Assembly: GCA_963921935.1 (NCBI GenBank)
Contig: OY998181.1
Location: forward strand, 133,972,423 to 134,036,422
Origin: Galeruca laticollis
Taxonomy: Eukaryota; Arthropoda; Insecta; Coleoptera; Chrysomelidae
Reading direction: 5' to 3'
DNA length: 64,000 bases
Shown in pieces: positions 10,409 through 21,476 of the stretch. The number at the start of each line of letters is the position of its first letter. Position 1 is the stretch's first letter. The position numbers were made by a program, and so were the translations under genes. The notes beneath the pieces are model-generated. The model did not search any database, was not told the DNA's origin, and worked only from the letters and a program-made list of their open reading frames with translations.

Positions 10409-13400
10409 CTCTGTGGCATACAATTTTATTTGTCGATAATAATAAATATGGGTTTAACGGCCATTTGCATAATAAACTCCTTAAAGACAGTTTGGCTAAA
10501 GTTACTTTAATAACTCAATAGTCACCCTTTTTCATAATCAACTTGTTTGGTTACCTTAAGTAAAGTTAGTTTTTTTACTTATTGTGATGCATGATGGCAA
10601 ACCTGATTGTCTAAATTTTAACAACTGGCTATCTTCACGTCAAAGTTCTGTCATTTTTTGAAACAAAACAATTAGGCATGTTTTTTTATTCACCAGTAGA
10701 TCCACCAATCCACCAACTGCGTTTTTATATTCATTGGTGGATTTCAGATTGAAGAAATGAAGTATTCAATTATTACTGTTGCATCAACCAAAATCGCAAA
10801 CCATTCCACCACTATTTTGAGGTGGTGGATAAATTTGGTGGTGACAGCTTAACATCAAAAAACATGCCTATTATTTCATTCTCGCAACTATCAGATGAAC
10901 TGCTATTCCGAGATCTGGAGACTAAAATAACTACAACACTTTTCAAAGTATTTTCATTCATTTCGTCAATGTTTGCTAATAAAAATAATCAACTTAGAAA
11001 ATCGGTTGTCAGTTGTCAGATATAATGATGTAAATAAATGGTGTTTTTAGTGTTTTCAACATTTTATTGCAAACACATTGAATATCCAGACCGTTTATAG
11101 CGATATCGAAGAGCCTGATACTAATACACTTCAATATTTTAATGACAACAATAACACATACCATAATAATTACAATGAATGTTATTTGATCAAAAATGCC
11201 AAACAGATAAATAATGAACCTTAACATAAATTCATCTTCTATTTCAATATCAAAAACAAACTGTTCATGGCCTGGTTACATAAGTCGCCGTTCACAGGAA
11301 AGGTGTCACAGTCACATGTACCTTTTAGATAGCTGTGGGATTCTGTTTCAAGATTTTATCGAATAAAAAACACGATTCGAGTTCCTCGATAGCTAGCGAG
11401 GAGTGAATAAGTTTATTTGTGTTCTGTTAGATTAATCATAGACAAAATATTACTTTCTCTTGTCTTGTGACGTCACAAGATAGCCGCGGAGAAGCGCGCG
11501 CGTTTATATCCAAATTTGAATCCCATTTCATGTTTTATTTTTTACTGGGTGAAATATTCGTAGTGGATTCCCCTAATTCCAAAGAAATGAATGATGTACG
11601 ATGTAGAATAACATATTTTTTTCGGAAGATATGCAAGTTGCTCATTATAGTGTTTGGTTTAGCTATATGATTAGAGGTGAAATTGTTCTTCTCAGTCACT
11701 TGTTGGCTATTGCTTGCAAAGAATTTGCACAAACTATAATTGTTGAAAAATTAATTTTATCCTAACTTTGCTAACACATTGTGTATCAGTTGTTGGGTTT
11801 TGACAGTAACCCGACGATATATTTTTGTATATTGCTGGAAAGTAGACATTCCAAAAGTGTTAAAAACATCTCCTCAACTGTAGCAAGAGCGAGGTAGGTA
11901 GTGTCGTAGCATAACTTGATTTAGTAAAAGAAATTTGTGGGGAGGATTTGGCAACGTCGCTTTGAGTAATTTTTGTCAGAAATAAAATAAAAACATTGAA
12001 GTTAATTACAGTCGGAGTGAGTCGGTACTGATACCTATTTGCAATTCCTATTGTTCGTTAATAATAGGTTAATAATAACTTTGTTTCGGGAAAAGGTTAT
12101 TTGGGCCTTACGGAGTGTTTTCGGTCTAATAATTCATTTCCACAAGTGTGGTGTTTTCCTCATTTCTCCCTTCCCCTCCCAAAGTCATTTCCAGCACCAA
12201 AGAAATCGAGAAAAAACGAACTTCGATGTAAAGGTAAGACTTATATATTTCTCACAGAATATTATCGGGATGTTCTAGAAATAAAACTAAATTAAACTTT
12301 TTGGAACCAATAACTTTTGTCAGGACCAATGGTCGATGTCGTAGCTTTGGATATATATTAAGCACTTCAAGACGAAAATTTATAGGTATTTACTGTAGAG
12401 CTGGGACTTCGTCGCGAAAATCAAACATTGGTTATAAAGCATCGATGTTAAAGAATTAACAATAAATATCCTTTAATCGTAAAATTTTTAATATGAAAAA
12501 ATCAAACATATAAGGGGTGGCGTTATTTGTTCAAATACATAATTATTTAATTTTATTTGAAGCAGCTTAGATTAAACTTTCGGTTAGAGATTACAATCTA
12601 AAAGGAAGTATTGAATCATAAAATCATAAATTTTCCCATAAACATAAAATATACATAAGATCGAAAGGTGAACATCGATGGCTAAACATCGCCCAGCACT
12701 AATTTAATTTTATGCGATGATTGGATTAGTGAACCATTTAGTGGTTATCCGCTCGACTATAGAAATAAATAACGAACAGCCGTTTCAAAGGAAAGTTGAC
12801 ACCACAATAGAAAAGTGCAGGAATCATAAATTCTTCCAAGATGCTAACGCATCCTCTACTCGAAATTCAACCCGGACTATAGGAAGAACAGCTGCCTCAC
12901 TAGTGATGAATATTTTCTTCATATAAGGGCCCCAATTAGAAAACATAGGATTATCGGCCGATAATGTCAGCTGTATGATTTGAAAATAACACTTTGAACA
13001 TATTAATTTGGGAAGTAGAGCTCATCAGTGTCCTACATCTGAGACCAAAATTTAGATCCATTTTTTGCTGATTTATCCGACATATAAAGCTTATAGACAT
13101 CTAAATAAATATATTCAATATGTGAGCAAAAATTTAATGATTTAGTATGAAATATTGAGAACAACTTAAAACTTATGTCTCTCTGGTCAAGAATAATAAA
13201 TTATAATTATATTATTTACATTGAAAAATAACCAAAAAAATTATCTCTCATAACTCTTATTAATTAGCAGCAGATAAAAGTTTACTTTGCATTTTACTGT
13301 TGATAGAAAAATATTAATTTGCTTTTGTTTCTTAAATAAAATTAGATTTAATAAATTTTTATTTTTTGTCTCATTACTTTAAATGTAGAAGTATTGTTTG

Positions 13401-13468
13401 TTGTAATATGGAATGTCATATATTGTTCATTATTTGTAAGATGCTATATTAAAACTTATTTTGTATAG
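10409..13468. other. No recognisable gene in about 3 kb
   Basis: AT-rich intronic sequence of the minus-strand host gene, or sequence beyond its last exon visible here. Short frames at 10822, 11467, 12039 and 12717 show no domain, splice or codon support. An 18-mer, GCCATTTGCATAATAAAC, at 10460-10477 recurs at 27023-27040. I see no element ends. Confidence 0.4.
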
Positions 13469-13594
13469 ATTCACCCGAAAAGTAAAAAACGAGAAATGAC
13501 TAATAAAGATAGTATACTGAAAAATATGAATATTCAACAATCATGGAGAAACCAAATACGTGAACCCGAGGAATTATTTGAAGACAAAGTCTAG
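13469..13594 (+). other. Possible terminal exon, unidentified
   Basis: After a TTTTGTATAG acceptor-like site, a frame stays open for 41 codons to a TAG. It is rich in lysine and glutamate and begins IHPKSKKREMTNKDSILK. It would be the last exon of a plus-strand gene whose other exons I cannot find, or a fragment of a mobile element. The composition is unlike the surrounding non-coding sequence, but the length is short and chance cannot be excluded. Confidence 0.25.
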
Positions 13595-13697
13595 AATCAA
13601 TAAATGAAGAAATAGTAGCACTGGTAAATATAATTTATAGACTTATCTTGAGTAGGCATGTTCAAAGTTTATATTTATCATAAAAAAATAATCTTAC

Positions 13698-13966
13698 TGT
13701 TAATGTGACGAAGCAGTATCTGGCAAGAGATGGTTGTTGAAAATGTACCGATTCAATGCTAGTGTGAAAATTGGAAACAATATCTCTGTTCAATTCTAAA
13801 TCTGGGAATTTAATGATTAAACCTTGTTTTTTAGATCTTTTGTTACAATCTTTTTCCACTTCTAATGCTCTTTTGGCTTCTTCCATAGTCCAATCTCTTC
13901 TTTGAGGCACTACTTGCGACAAAGGTTTCTTCTTTTTCTTTTGTAGCTTTTTTTGAATATCGTAGC
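13698..13966 (-). CDS. Host gene exon, RRM-like segment
   Basis: The exon is bounded by a TTGTATTCTAG acceptor (above 13966) and an A|GTAAGA donor (below 13698). It begins with the two bases that complete a glycine codon left open by the exon ending at 28300, giving the junction KRKFDG|YDIQKK. The exon encodes a lysine-rich stretch, then DWTMEEAKRALEVEKD, then a segment whose pattern (LIIKFPD, helix, VHFQQP, RYCFVTL) resembles the first half of an RRM. Unlike the transposon relics, it has no stop or frameshift and its splice sites are good, which argues for a functional gene. I do not recognise the protein. The rest of the RRM should lie in a further exon below 13.7 kb or beyond the window. 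Confidence 0.75.
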
Positions 13967-14239
13967 CTAGAATACAAATAACTTAAAATTATAAATGTTT
14001 AAATGAGAGAATAATACAATTTTTTTCTATCTATTTCGTTTCCTTATTCAACAATGGTTTTATAGAAATAAACTATTAATTTGTGTCTTAATTGGCACAA
14101 TAAGACAGTTAATGCTGTGCTAAGTATAGATCCCTGTGGAAAGACTATAGTTTCTATCCTTTCTAGTAACTTGCAAAGATGGTTCAGAGCGGAATTTGAG
14201 CGTTAGCTTTCTGTTGTTTTGTTGTGTGTATGAATTATT

Positions 14240-14410
14240 TGTTATTATTTCATTAAATAAAACTACCACCACGTGCCATATTTTGTTTATATTACACATA
14301 CAACCCTAGAGCGGAAATTATATCTATATGTCACTAATACCAACTACAGTTTATATTATGTCACTTGTCATAATGGCCTATTACTTTTGTGGTAATTGGT
14401 AACATCAACA
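14240..14410 (-). repeat. Copia 3' LTR
   Basis: This 171-bp LTR lies at the 3' end of the minus-strand element. It is preceded on the coding strand by a purine tract TTGAGGGGGAG (14411-14421), which fits the polypurine tract that primes plus-strand synthesis. Confidence 0.92.
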
Positions 14411-14437
14411 CTCCCCCTCAATTCCACAAAACATTTC

Positions 14438-15075
14438 TTAGGTGTATTCACATAGTCCATTACATTTTCTAAAAATATCAAATTTTACAAAAGATAGTGA
14501 CTTTGTCATCAGATCAGCATATTGATGATCAGTGGGTACATAGTTAAGTTTTACAATATTATTAGAAATTAATTCCCTAATAAAATATCTAACATCGATA
14601 TGCTTAGATCTTTTTGTTTCAAGCGTTTTAGCCATTTTGATGCATGACTGATTGTCTTCATAGATCAATATTTGATTAGTCACTTTATGAATCAGATCTT
14701 CTAAAATTTGCTTGAGAAGAAGACATTCAGTTATACAATTAGCTAATGCAACATACTCAGCCTCTGAACTTGACAGAGCAACAACAGGCTGCTTCTTTGA
14801 TTTCCAAAAAATAACATTGTTATTGAGTCTTAAAATAAATCCACTAATACTTTTCCTATCATTAATATTATGAGCAAAATGCGAATCAACAAAAGCATTA
14901 ATAATTACATCTGCATTATCAGTTTTTGTATATTTTAGAAAATAATTTTCGGTTTTCTTCAGATACCTTAAAACATTTTTTAAACGTTTGATTTTGATCA
15001 AAACAATTTTGAAACTGGCTGAAATAAGTAACTGCAAAGCAAAGATCAGGTCTCGTACCCAACATGACGTACATT
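14438..15075 (-). pseudogene. Copia RNase H and end of RT
   Basis: The frame begins with remnants of the conserved Copia segment read as GTRPDLCFAVTYFSQFQ, which is shifted by one base from the following frame. It continues through the tether and RNase H with the typical KSISGF, WKSKKQPVVALSSSEAEY, EDNQSCIKMA and KHIDVRYFIRE blocks and ends just before the 3' LTR. The region between here and 15183 carries a deletion that removed the RT catalytic loop. Confidence 0.88.
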
Positions 15076-15139
15076 TGCTGTGGAATTTTCTTGTGTCATA
15101 AGATTTAATTTTGGTTGGATTGGTAAGTCTAAATTATAA

Positions 15140-15886
15140 TAAAGTATTACTTTTGATATATAAGCATGGGTCTGCTGAGGACCTATAATAATTTTTCGTA
15201 GATAAAAACACATTTAGGACTCTGTTTGAGACCGTAAAGAGCCTTTTTCAACTTACACATATAGCCATCTTTCACATTTTCTAAACCTAGTGGAGGATAC
15301 ATATAAACAGGGTACTTTAGTTCTCCATTGAGAAATGCTGATTTTACATCCATTTGATGAATTGTACAATCCTTTTCTAGTGCCAAGAATAAAAGGACTC
15401 TATATCAACAATATTTGTATTGTGTGGAACTTTGACTAATTCCCATGTTTTGTTTCTTTCTAATGCTGTTAGTTCTTCCTTAATAGCTTCTGACCATTCT
15501 TTGTGTTTTCGAGCATCAAAAAAATCATTAGGAACATCAGTTGGAAAAACTCCTGCTGATAAAGCTGCTATAAAATTCATATAAAAATCTTTATATCTAT
15601 CTGGTAATATTATTTCTCGTTCACTTCGAGTTTTAATTTTATTATTTTCTACATCATTCGCAATTTCATCTTCTCCTTCAGTACTTTCTTTTTCTTCTTC
15701 GTTTTCATGTTCTCTTCCACTTCTATTTCTTTCTAGTATTCTATCATAATCTCTATTTATATCTACTTGGATAACATTATTCTTATAATACAATTCATCT
15801 TCTTTGAAGATTACATCCCGAGATACAATTATCTTCTGGTCTCCTATGTGCCATAGCCTGTATTTGTATAACCTACCATTATGCAT
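15140..15886 (-). pseudogene. Copia integrase tail and truncated RT
   Basis: The first part holds the integrase C-terminal region (GRLYKYRLWHIGDQKIIVSRDV) and the acidic linker. RT follows with EWSEAIKEELTALERNKTWELV, and then, after a frame break near 15380, IHQMDVKSAFLNGEL and CKLKKALYGLKQSP. The sequence reaches DPCLYIK near 15165 and stops. The YVDD catalytic block normally found shortly downstream is absent, so this copy cannot reverse transcribe itself. Confidence 0.87.
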
Positions 15887-15924
15887 ATATCAAATATCAT
15901 TGTCCTTGCCTTGTCAATCATACT

Positions 15925-16503
15925 TCAATTAAATCTTTCTGCCTTGCCGTTTTGTTCAGGTGTGTATGGTGTAGTAAAATCAATATATGTCCCATTTTCA
16001 ATACAAAAATATTTCATTTGACCTGAAATATATTCACCTCCATTATCGCACCTAACTGAAATTTTTGTATTAAATTTTGTTTGAGCTAAGTTTACATATT
16101 CTTTCAAACACTTGAATACCTCAATTTTATTTTTTATTACATAAACAAAAACAAAATTTGAAAAAGTATCTATAAAACTCACAAAGTATTTACCCCCATC
16201 ATGAGCTGTTGGAGTTATTGGTCCTGCCACATCTGTATGTATAATTTCAAGTAGTCGTTTAGCTCTCGTTGTTTTATTACAACTTAATCTAGTCATTTTC
16301 CCCCCAATGCATGATTCAGAAAACTCTATTTTACCCAAATTAATATTTTCTAAACCAGATACCATATTATTTTTAACTAGCTTTTCCAAATTTGACTGAG
16401 AGATGTGTCCTAACCTTTTATGCCACAATTTTGTAATTTGGTTCTCAAATTCTACATTCAAACATTCATGCTTATTAATGGTGAAAGTAATTTCATATAA
16501 ACA
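15925..16503 (-). pseudogene. Copia integrase
   Basis: GAG-pre-integrase zinc-binding histidines and cysteines (KLWHKRLGHIS...SCIGGKMTR) are followed by an rve integrase core. The acidic triad is visible as HTDVAGP, RCDNGGEY and PEQNGKAE. A single in-frame TAG at 16504-16506 separates it from gag-protease. A TGA follows ERFN where an arginine codon is expected, consistent with a CGA-to-TGA transition. The rest of the integrase core after this point is missing. Confidence 0.9.
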
Positions 16504-17808
16504 CTATATATGTCCTAAACCTATTAGATCGTTATTTCTATACAAACATACTTTGCCATTACTAAATATTACCTTAATATTTGCCATTTCTAGGTGTTTG
16601 ACAGACAACAAATTTTTCCTTAACTTTGGTACATAAAATACATTTTTCATAATACATTTAAAATCCTTTAAATCCCATTTACTTATAATTTTGATATCAC
16701 CTACACCGATAGCTTCAATGTAATTATTATCTTTTGCTACAGCAATTTTTAAAGGATTATCTAACATTAAAATTTCCTCAAAATAACTCTTTTCATTTAC
16801 CAAGTGATTAGTACAGCCCGAATCAATAAAAAATACAATTTTATCCCTACTTACATTTTCATTTTGTATTTCAAAATCCTCATTTCCATTTGACCAAAAA
16901 CAAATAGCTTGACTGTCTTGTTTACAATTTTCTTCATTTTCAGCATAGTTACTACTCACTGCTTCATTATTGTAAGTGTGGGAAAATGGACTACTTCTTC
17001 TATTATACGTATTAAAGCCTCTAGTTCCACCACTACCAAATTGACCTCGTCCAGAATTTCCTTGACCCCTCGTAATGTATCTAAATCTTGAATTTCTTGC
17101 ACCTCGATTGTGATTTCTGCATTGACTTCTATAATGTCCTGTTTCACCACATGAGTAACAGTTACCTTCTCTATTATAAGTGTAAAAAGCTGTAGGTTTA
17201 GACATATTTTCATTTTGATTTTCACTGGTTACTTTTCTTTTCTCTACCTCGGCTCTTAATTTAGCTTTTGCTATATCTACATTTAACTCTCCTTCTGGTA
17301 CATTTTCTAGTATTGTAACAACAGTTTCAAAAGAATTAGACATAGCCAACAATAGGTTGCACACAATATCTTCGTCTTTTAGCTCAGCTCCCGTTGCCTT
17401 TAACTGTCTTATTGTCTCATCAAAGTTGGTTAGAAATACTTCAAGATTTTCATTCTCTTTGAGTTTCATACTCATTAACCTTTTTCTAAGAAGTAATTGT
17501 CCTAGTATACCCTTTTTCTCGTACCTTTCTTCGAGACTTTTCCACATACTGTATGCTGTGTTTTTGTCCCTTACTAAATCTATTTGGTCATCATCGAGAC
17601 ACTGTATTATTAGAGATTTACATATATTGTCATTTTTTCTTGCCTCATTTGTCAGTGTATTATCTTGATAATCAGTTGGCTTAAATTCTACCTTAATATT
17701 ATCGATTACATTTTTTTCTTCCAGTAGTGTGGTTATTCTGAACTTCCACGTGTGATAATTTTTACCATTTAATACTTCGATGTTAAAATTATTTTTACTG
17801 CTTCCCAT
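16504..17808 (-). CDS. Copia gag and protease
   Basis: A 434-codon frame from ATG at 17808. It has a UBN2-type Copia gag domain (residues about 10-190), a zinc knuckle CYSCGETGHYRSQC near residue 215, a glycine/arginine-rich stretch, and then the aspartic protease signature FFIDSGCTNHLV. It is the least damaged part of the element, and its gag could in principle still be made. The frame ends at the premature TAG before integrase. Confidence 0.93.
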   Translation of the reverse strand: MGSSKNNFNIEVLNGKNYHTWKFRITTLLEEKNVIDNIKVEFKPTDYQDNTLTNEARKNDNICKSLIIQCLDDDQIDLVRDKNTAYSMWKSLEERYEKKGILGQLLLRKRLMSMKLKENENLEVFLTNFDETIRQLKATGAELKDEDIVCNLLLAMSNSFETVVTILENVPEGELNVDIAKAKLRAEVEKRKVTSENQNENMSKPTAFYTYNREGNCYSCGETGHYRSQCRNHNRGARNSRFRYITRGQGNSGRGQFGSGGTRGFNTYNRRSSPFSHTYNNEAVSSNYAENEENCKQDSQAICFWSNGNEDFEIQNENVSRDKIVFFIDSGCTNHLVNEKSYFEEILMLDNPLKIAVAKDNNYIEAIGVGDIKIISKWDLKDFKCIMKNVFYVPKLRKNLLSVKHLEMANIKVIFSNGKVCLYRNNDLIGLGHI

Positions 17809-17865
17809 AGTATCTTCTTTTTCGTTACAGATTTAAATATTCAATTCACTTTTTCTTTATTACCT

Positions 17866-17879
17866 CTGGGCCCATAACC
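17866..17879 (-). promoter_or_regulatory. Copia primer-binding site
   Basis: Directly inside the 5' LTR the coding strand reads GGTTATGGGCCCAG. This matches the anticodon-stem region of initiator tRNA-Met, the internal priming mode known for Drosophila copia. Confidence 0.85.
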
Positions 17880-18057
17880 TGTTATTATTTCATTAAATAA
17901 AACTACCACCATGTGCCATATTTTATTTATATTACACAAACAACATATAACCCTAGAGTGGAATTTATATCTATATGTCACTAATACCAACTACAGTTTA
18001 TATTATGTCACTTGTCATAATATCCTATTACTTTTGTGGTAATTGGTAACATCAACA
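17880..18057 (-). repeat. Copia 5' LTR
   Basis: This 178-bp LTR (5' end of the minus-strand element) differs from the 3' copy by a few substitutions and a small insertion near 17938-17948. Promoter and polyadenylation signals are expected inside it but are not resolved by eye. Confidence 0.92.
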
Positions 18058-18955
18058 TTATTTCCTAAAGATTGGGAAGTAGTGAAATGACTATATGTTT
18101 TAAAATTCAGTAGATCGTCGGCGGCGGAAGGTGGCAGATTTTCTATCACCGGGAATGCCATGAGGGTCTGAAGCTAAGTACTTGATTTTGATAAGGCATA
18201 ATAGAATTCTTTATGGAAGAAGGGTAGGTTATAGATGCTAGGGAAGTCATCAAATTTGATAATATTTATTTCAGTTTCTAATTTGTATTTAACAAAATTA
18301 GAGTCATGGTTTTGTATTGAAATATTTATCGAAAAAAAATAGTTGCAGATGTCTTCAGATCAGTTGTTGTCTACTTGCCTTTTAGATAAATTCCAAATAT
18401 TATTCCTGAATTGATGTTTTGCATTCTAAGAAGTGAAGTGATTTTTTCCATTTTACAATTGCTTTGAAGCATTCACTATTCCACTATGGAAGGGAAGTTC
18501 TCTTGGAGGAAAAGCATACAGTGGAGCGTCGATTATTCGAACATCGATCAACCGAACTACTACAATGAAGATCTCTGGTACAAAATTATAGAAGATAGTG
18601 AAATTTTAGATCTCACGACTAATAAGACTGATGCCACCGCTATTACCTCATCAACAACAAATTCAGATAATGAAAATGTAAACTTCAGTGCTTCTTATTG
18701 GCTTGCATTGGTTTGAAACACAAGCTGAAAGCGATCAGTATCAAATATCTGTTATTAAAAATGTATGTGACCTAGCCGCTCTTAAACGGCGTGGGCGCTG
18801 CTTCCGCAGACGAATATTGAAGATAGTTAGTTGTACCTAGTACATGTTTTATTACAGGACTGTCAGCACTTTTTTGACTAATTCCTATTTGTCATTAAAA
18901 ATATATTGTAAATAAATATGTTTTTTATTCACTTGTACATAAATATCGACGGTGT
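18058..18955. other. Mostly unassigned; weak coding segment at 18486-18840
   Basis: From ATG 18486 a frame of 76 codons (MEGKFSWRKSIQW...) is followed, after a one-base shift, by an open stretch (WFETQAESDQYQISVIKN...) to a TAG near 18840. The composition looks protein-like and the shift suggests a decayed gene, possibly from a mobile element. I do not recognise it, and the remaining sequence shows nothing. Confidence 0.3.
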
Positions 18956-19327
18956 CAATGCAATAGCACGTATCTCCATTTTTTTATCAAAATATACATT
19001 CCTTTATTTTTCTTTAAAGTTTTCAAACATTCATCCATAGATGACATTATTTGGTCGGTAAGTTAAAACTAGTTGACGTGACAGGTCGATAAAGAATTCA
19101 ATACCGCGCATTTTCTTAAAAAGATAGTTGTGACTGTTAAAAATTTTGATGAGTCCATTTTTAAGAATAGTTTTAACATATTTTATAGACATTTTTTTAC
19201 TTGTTTTTATTTAAAGCATGCATTAAATTATCAGGAACAAACACAATTCTATTTGGTAAAACAATAATATTTTGAGCGAAAATCTAATGAAATTTAAAAG
19301 GTATGGAGATACGTGTTATTGAATTTG
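18956..19327. repeat. Possible MITE with 25-bp inverted ends
   Basis: The left arm 18956-18979 (CAATAGCACGTATCTCCAT) and the right arm 19303-19327 (ATGGAGATACGTGTTATTG) are inverted with few mismatches, enclosing about 370 AT-rich bp without a gene. A related direct copy of the right-arm context occurs at 21500-21530, beyond the MULE. No clear target duplication was found. Confidence 0.45.
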
Positions 19328-19333
19328 GATCTA

Positions 19334-19440
19334 GGAATTTTCTTCGAAAGCAATTCTTCGAAAACAATTCTTCGAAAATCAATTCTTCGAAAATGCGATT
19401 CTTCGAAAATGCGATTCTTCGAATACCATATTCTTCGACA
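19334..19440 (+). repeat. MULE left terminal array
   Basis: Six to seven units of the form ATTCTTCGAAA(A/G)(C/T)(A/G) follow each other, later units varying (ATGCGATTCTTCGA). Each unit contains the palindrome TTCGAA. It is the inverted counterpart of 21375-21476; the outermost four units of the two ends match almost base for base. Confidence 0.85.
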
Positions 19441-19750
19441 GCTTTATTATTTGGATTTACTAAAATCTGGGATAAGTTTTCATTAGACAATAATCAATAT
19501 TTCTCGCATGATATATAAACGTATGATGCGGAACATACTAATAATAAATGAGAATTATAAGGTCATTTTCTTTTTTGCGAATACCTAGGAACTGGAAATA
19601 AAACACTACTTTTTTTATTTGTTATAATTATGTCAACATTTTATTAATAAATTACAGTAAAAGTTTACAGTACAGTAAAAGGTTACAGTAAAAATTACAG
19701 ATGAATGACATAAATACTATCAAATACCAGGGTAAGAAAAATATTATAGA

Positions 19751-21113
19751 TTAATATGATATGTTGTGAGCTAAACCTCTAATGTATTCTATTATATTAT
19801 TTTTATCATACTGATTTACAAGAGTTTTGATTCGTTGATTACAATCTTTGTACTTCTTTCTTGGTTTTTTGTGGTTCAAATCCGCTTAAATATTGTTCTA
19901 CACGAAGTTCATTTAGACTTTGCCCATTTTTTATACATTTTATAAATTTCCACAAGTTGGGGTGAACTGCTGATACTTGTGTTTCAAAACTTCGATGCCA
20001 TCCTTCTACCGAATTATTTGTTCTCGGTAAATCATCCAAAACTGTTTGATATAGATTCCACAATTCGTATGGATATTGTGGTGGTTTTCGCTGTTTTCGA
20101 TTTGGTCGCCCAATCCACGTATCTTCAAAATAATTAAGAACACTTTCGGCTTCTGACGGAAATATTTCACTATCATATAATTGTTCAAAAGCCATAACTA
20201 TATCATCCACTGGGACAAAAGCAATAGCACACAACATTTTTAGTTTGAAAGCAAATTCACTGTCAGTCTCATAGCGTTTTTTTAATCCATTCCTTTGAAT
20301 CATTCGAAAAATGCATTGACTGAAGTGGAAAAAACAGCCTCTTTTTCTACAACTTGGAAAAGAACTATTGCAGGCATTAATCAATGCTTTTTCGAAGTCA
20401 GTGGTAATCGTTGCAGGCACTAAAGATGATTTCAAATTTTTAAGTTCTTGAAAAAATTGATCATAAATTCGTTCTGATTTTTTTGGTAAGAGTGCATAAA
20501 CTAAAGGTACCGATAAATTGTGTTGCAGTCCGTGAACGGTTAGTAATTGTTGGAATAATAACGGCACGGTTTTAAATGTGCCATCAATATACCAATGCTT
20601 ACTGTTAGACAATAATTGGAGATTTTGTTCTGTAGTAAAAATTAATATTCTCTCGTCCACTGGACCGGCATCATATAGCAAAAATTTTTCATTTTTGTAG
20701 GTTTTCGTATATTCCTCCAAAAATATTATTTCGCTTCTATTAGTAGGAAGAGCTGGTCCTTGTAGATTTTTTTGTCTGATATTGCGAATACTCCGTTTCA
20801 TACTGCTAACACTTGGAAGCTTGGGAGCTGCCGTTATGGAACATGTAGTCGAAGCAATTGATATAATTCTGTGCGGAGGATCATTACTTATTTTCGAGTT
20901 GATTCGAATTTTTTCGTACACTTTGGTCGCTTCCACCTCTGAGGCGTCAGCAATATGATTATGTTCTTTTGTTATTTTACTGATTTTATCGTCGACAGTA
21001 ATTGCGCACTTCCAATACACTTTTTCACCTTTTTCAACATCTTTAAAATAAAAATGTCCCTCGAACAACAATTTACGTTTTCCTTTTTCTGAACAAACAA
21101 ATTCTGCATCCAT
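19751..21113 (-). pseudogene. MULE transposase with FLYWCH finger, nearly intact
   Basis: From ATG at 21113 the frame runs 424 residues. It has an N-terminal FLYWCH zinc finger (residues about 1-53: FVCSEKGKRKLLFEGHFYFK, YWKC, HNH) and then the MULE catalytic domain with HWYIDGTFKT and TTDFEKAL carrying the two aspartates. A helical region ends at NNSVEGWHRSF. At about 19868-19874 a run of A bases shifts the frame, so the frame ends at 19839. The alternative frame stays open for about 38 more codons (KPRKKYKDCNQRIK...) to a TAA at 19751-19753, which is probably the ancestral end. The catalytic core is undamaged. Confidence 0.88.
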
Positions 21114-21345
21114 ATTTACTTGCACAGGGTTAAATTAAAACTAATTTTATTTTATGGAAAACAATCCCTTTTATACCCACTCAGGTCAGTTGCAAACTTG
21201 GGATTAGGTAAATTATACCTGATTTATATCACAAACAAATTCTGCATCCATATTTACTTGCACAGGGTTAAATTAAAACTAATTTCCAAGGGATTATCGT
21301 CAGTTGCAAGCTTGGGATTAGATAAATTATACCTGATTTATATCT
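21093..21345 (+). repeat. Tandem duplication at the MULE gene start
   Basis: Sequence starting CAAATTCTGCATCCATATTT at about 21096 recurs at about 21236, with the following GGTTAAATTAAAACTAATTT and GCTTGGGATTAGATAAATTA-type blocks. The period is about 140 bp; the second unit has an internal deletion. The first codons of the transposase, ATG included, are duplicated in the second unit, so a second start lies upstream in the same orientation but without its gene. Confidence 0.85.
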
Positions 21346-21374
21346 CTGAACAAAGTCATTCCTTTTGGATACTT

Positions 21375-21476
21375 CGAAGAATTGTTATTCGAAGAATTAT
21401 TAGTCGAAGAATTGCATTTTCGAAGAATTGATTTTCGAAGAATTGTTTTCGAAGAATTGCTTTCGAAGAATTTTCC
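21375..21476 (-). repeat. MULE right terminal array
   Basis: Tandem units read CGAAGAATTGnnTTT on the plus strand, the complement of the left array. It is followed by CCGGATACC, where the element seems to end. Confidence 0.85.

Larger units (their letters stand above)
14240..18057 (-). mobile_element. Copia LTR retrotransposon, minus strand
   Basis: Two short LTRs (14240-14410 and 17880-18057) begin TGTTATTATTTC and end ATCAACA in plus-strand reading. They are flanked by the 5-bp duplication TTATT (14235-14239 and 18058-18062). Inside are gag with a CCHC knuckle, protease, integrase, reverse transcriptase and RNase H in Copia order on the minus strand. At 3.8 kb it is short for Copia: parts of integrase and the RT catalytic centre are missing. 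The LTRs differ at only a handful of positions plus a short indel. Confidence 0.95.
19334..21476 (-). mobile_element. MULE transposon with tandem-repeat termini
   Basis: The 2143-bp element is bounded by inverted termini starting GGAANNTTCTTCGAAAGC. Each terminus is a tandem array of a unit close to CAATTCTTCGAAAA, about seven units on each side (19334-19440 and 21375-21476). It encodes a FLYWCH/MULE transposase on the minus strand. The flanks show only a weak match (TTGGATCTA against GGATACCAT), so I could not confirm a 9-bp duplication. The exact outer borders may be off by several bases. Confidence 0.8.

Noticed and set aside
10822..11670. Short open frames at 10822-11025 and 11467-11670
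   Set aside because: No domains, no splice support and no similarity to neighbours; length is common by chance in this composition.
19334..19440. Regular short repeats resembling a CRISPR array
   Set aside because: The units are contiguous without unique spacers, are mirrored at the other end of a MULE, and the genome is eukaryotic.
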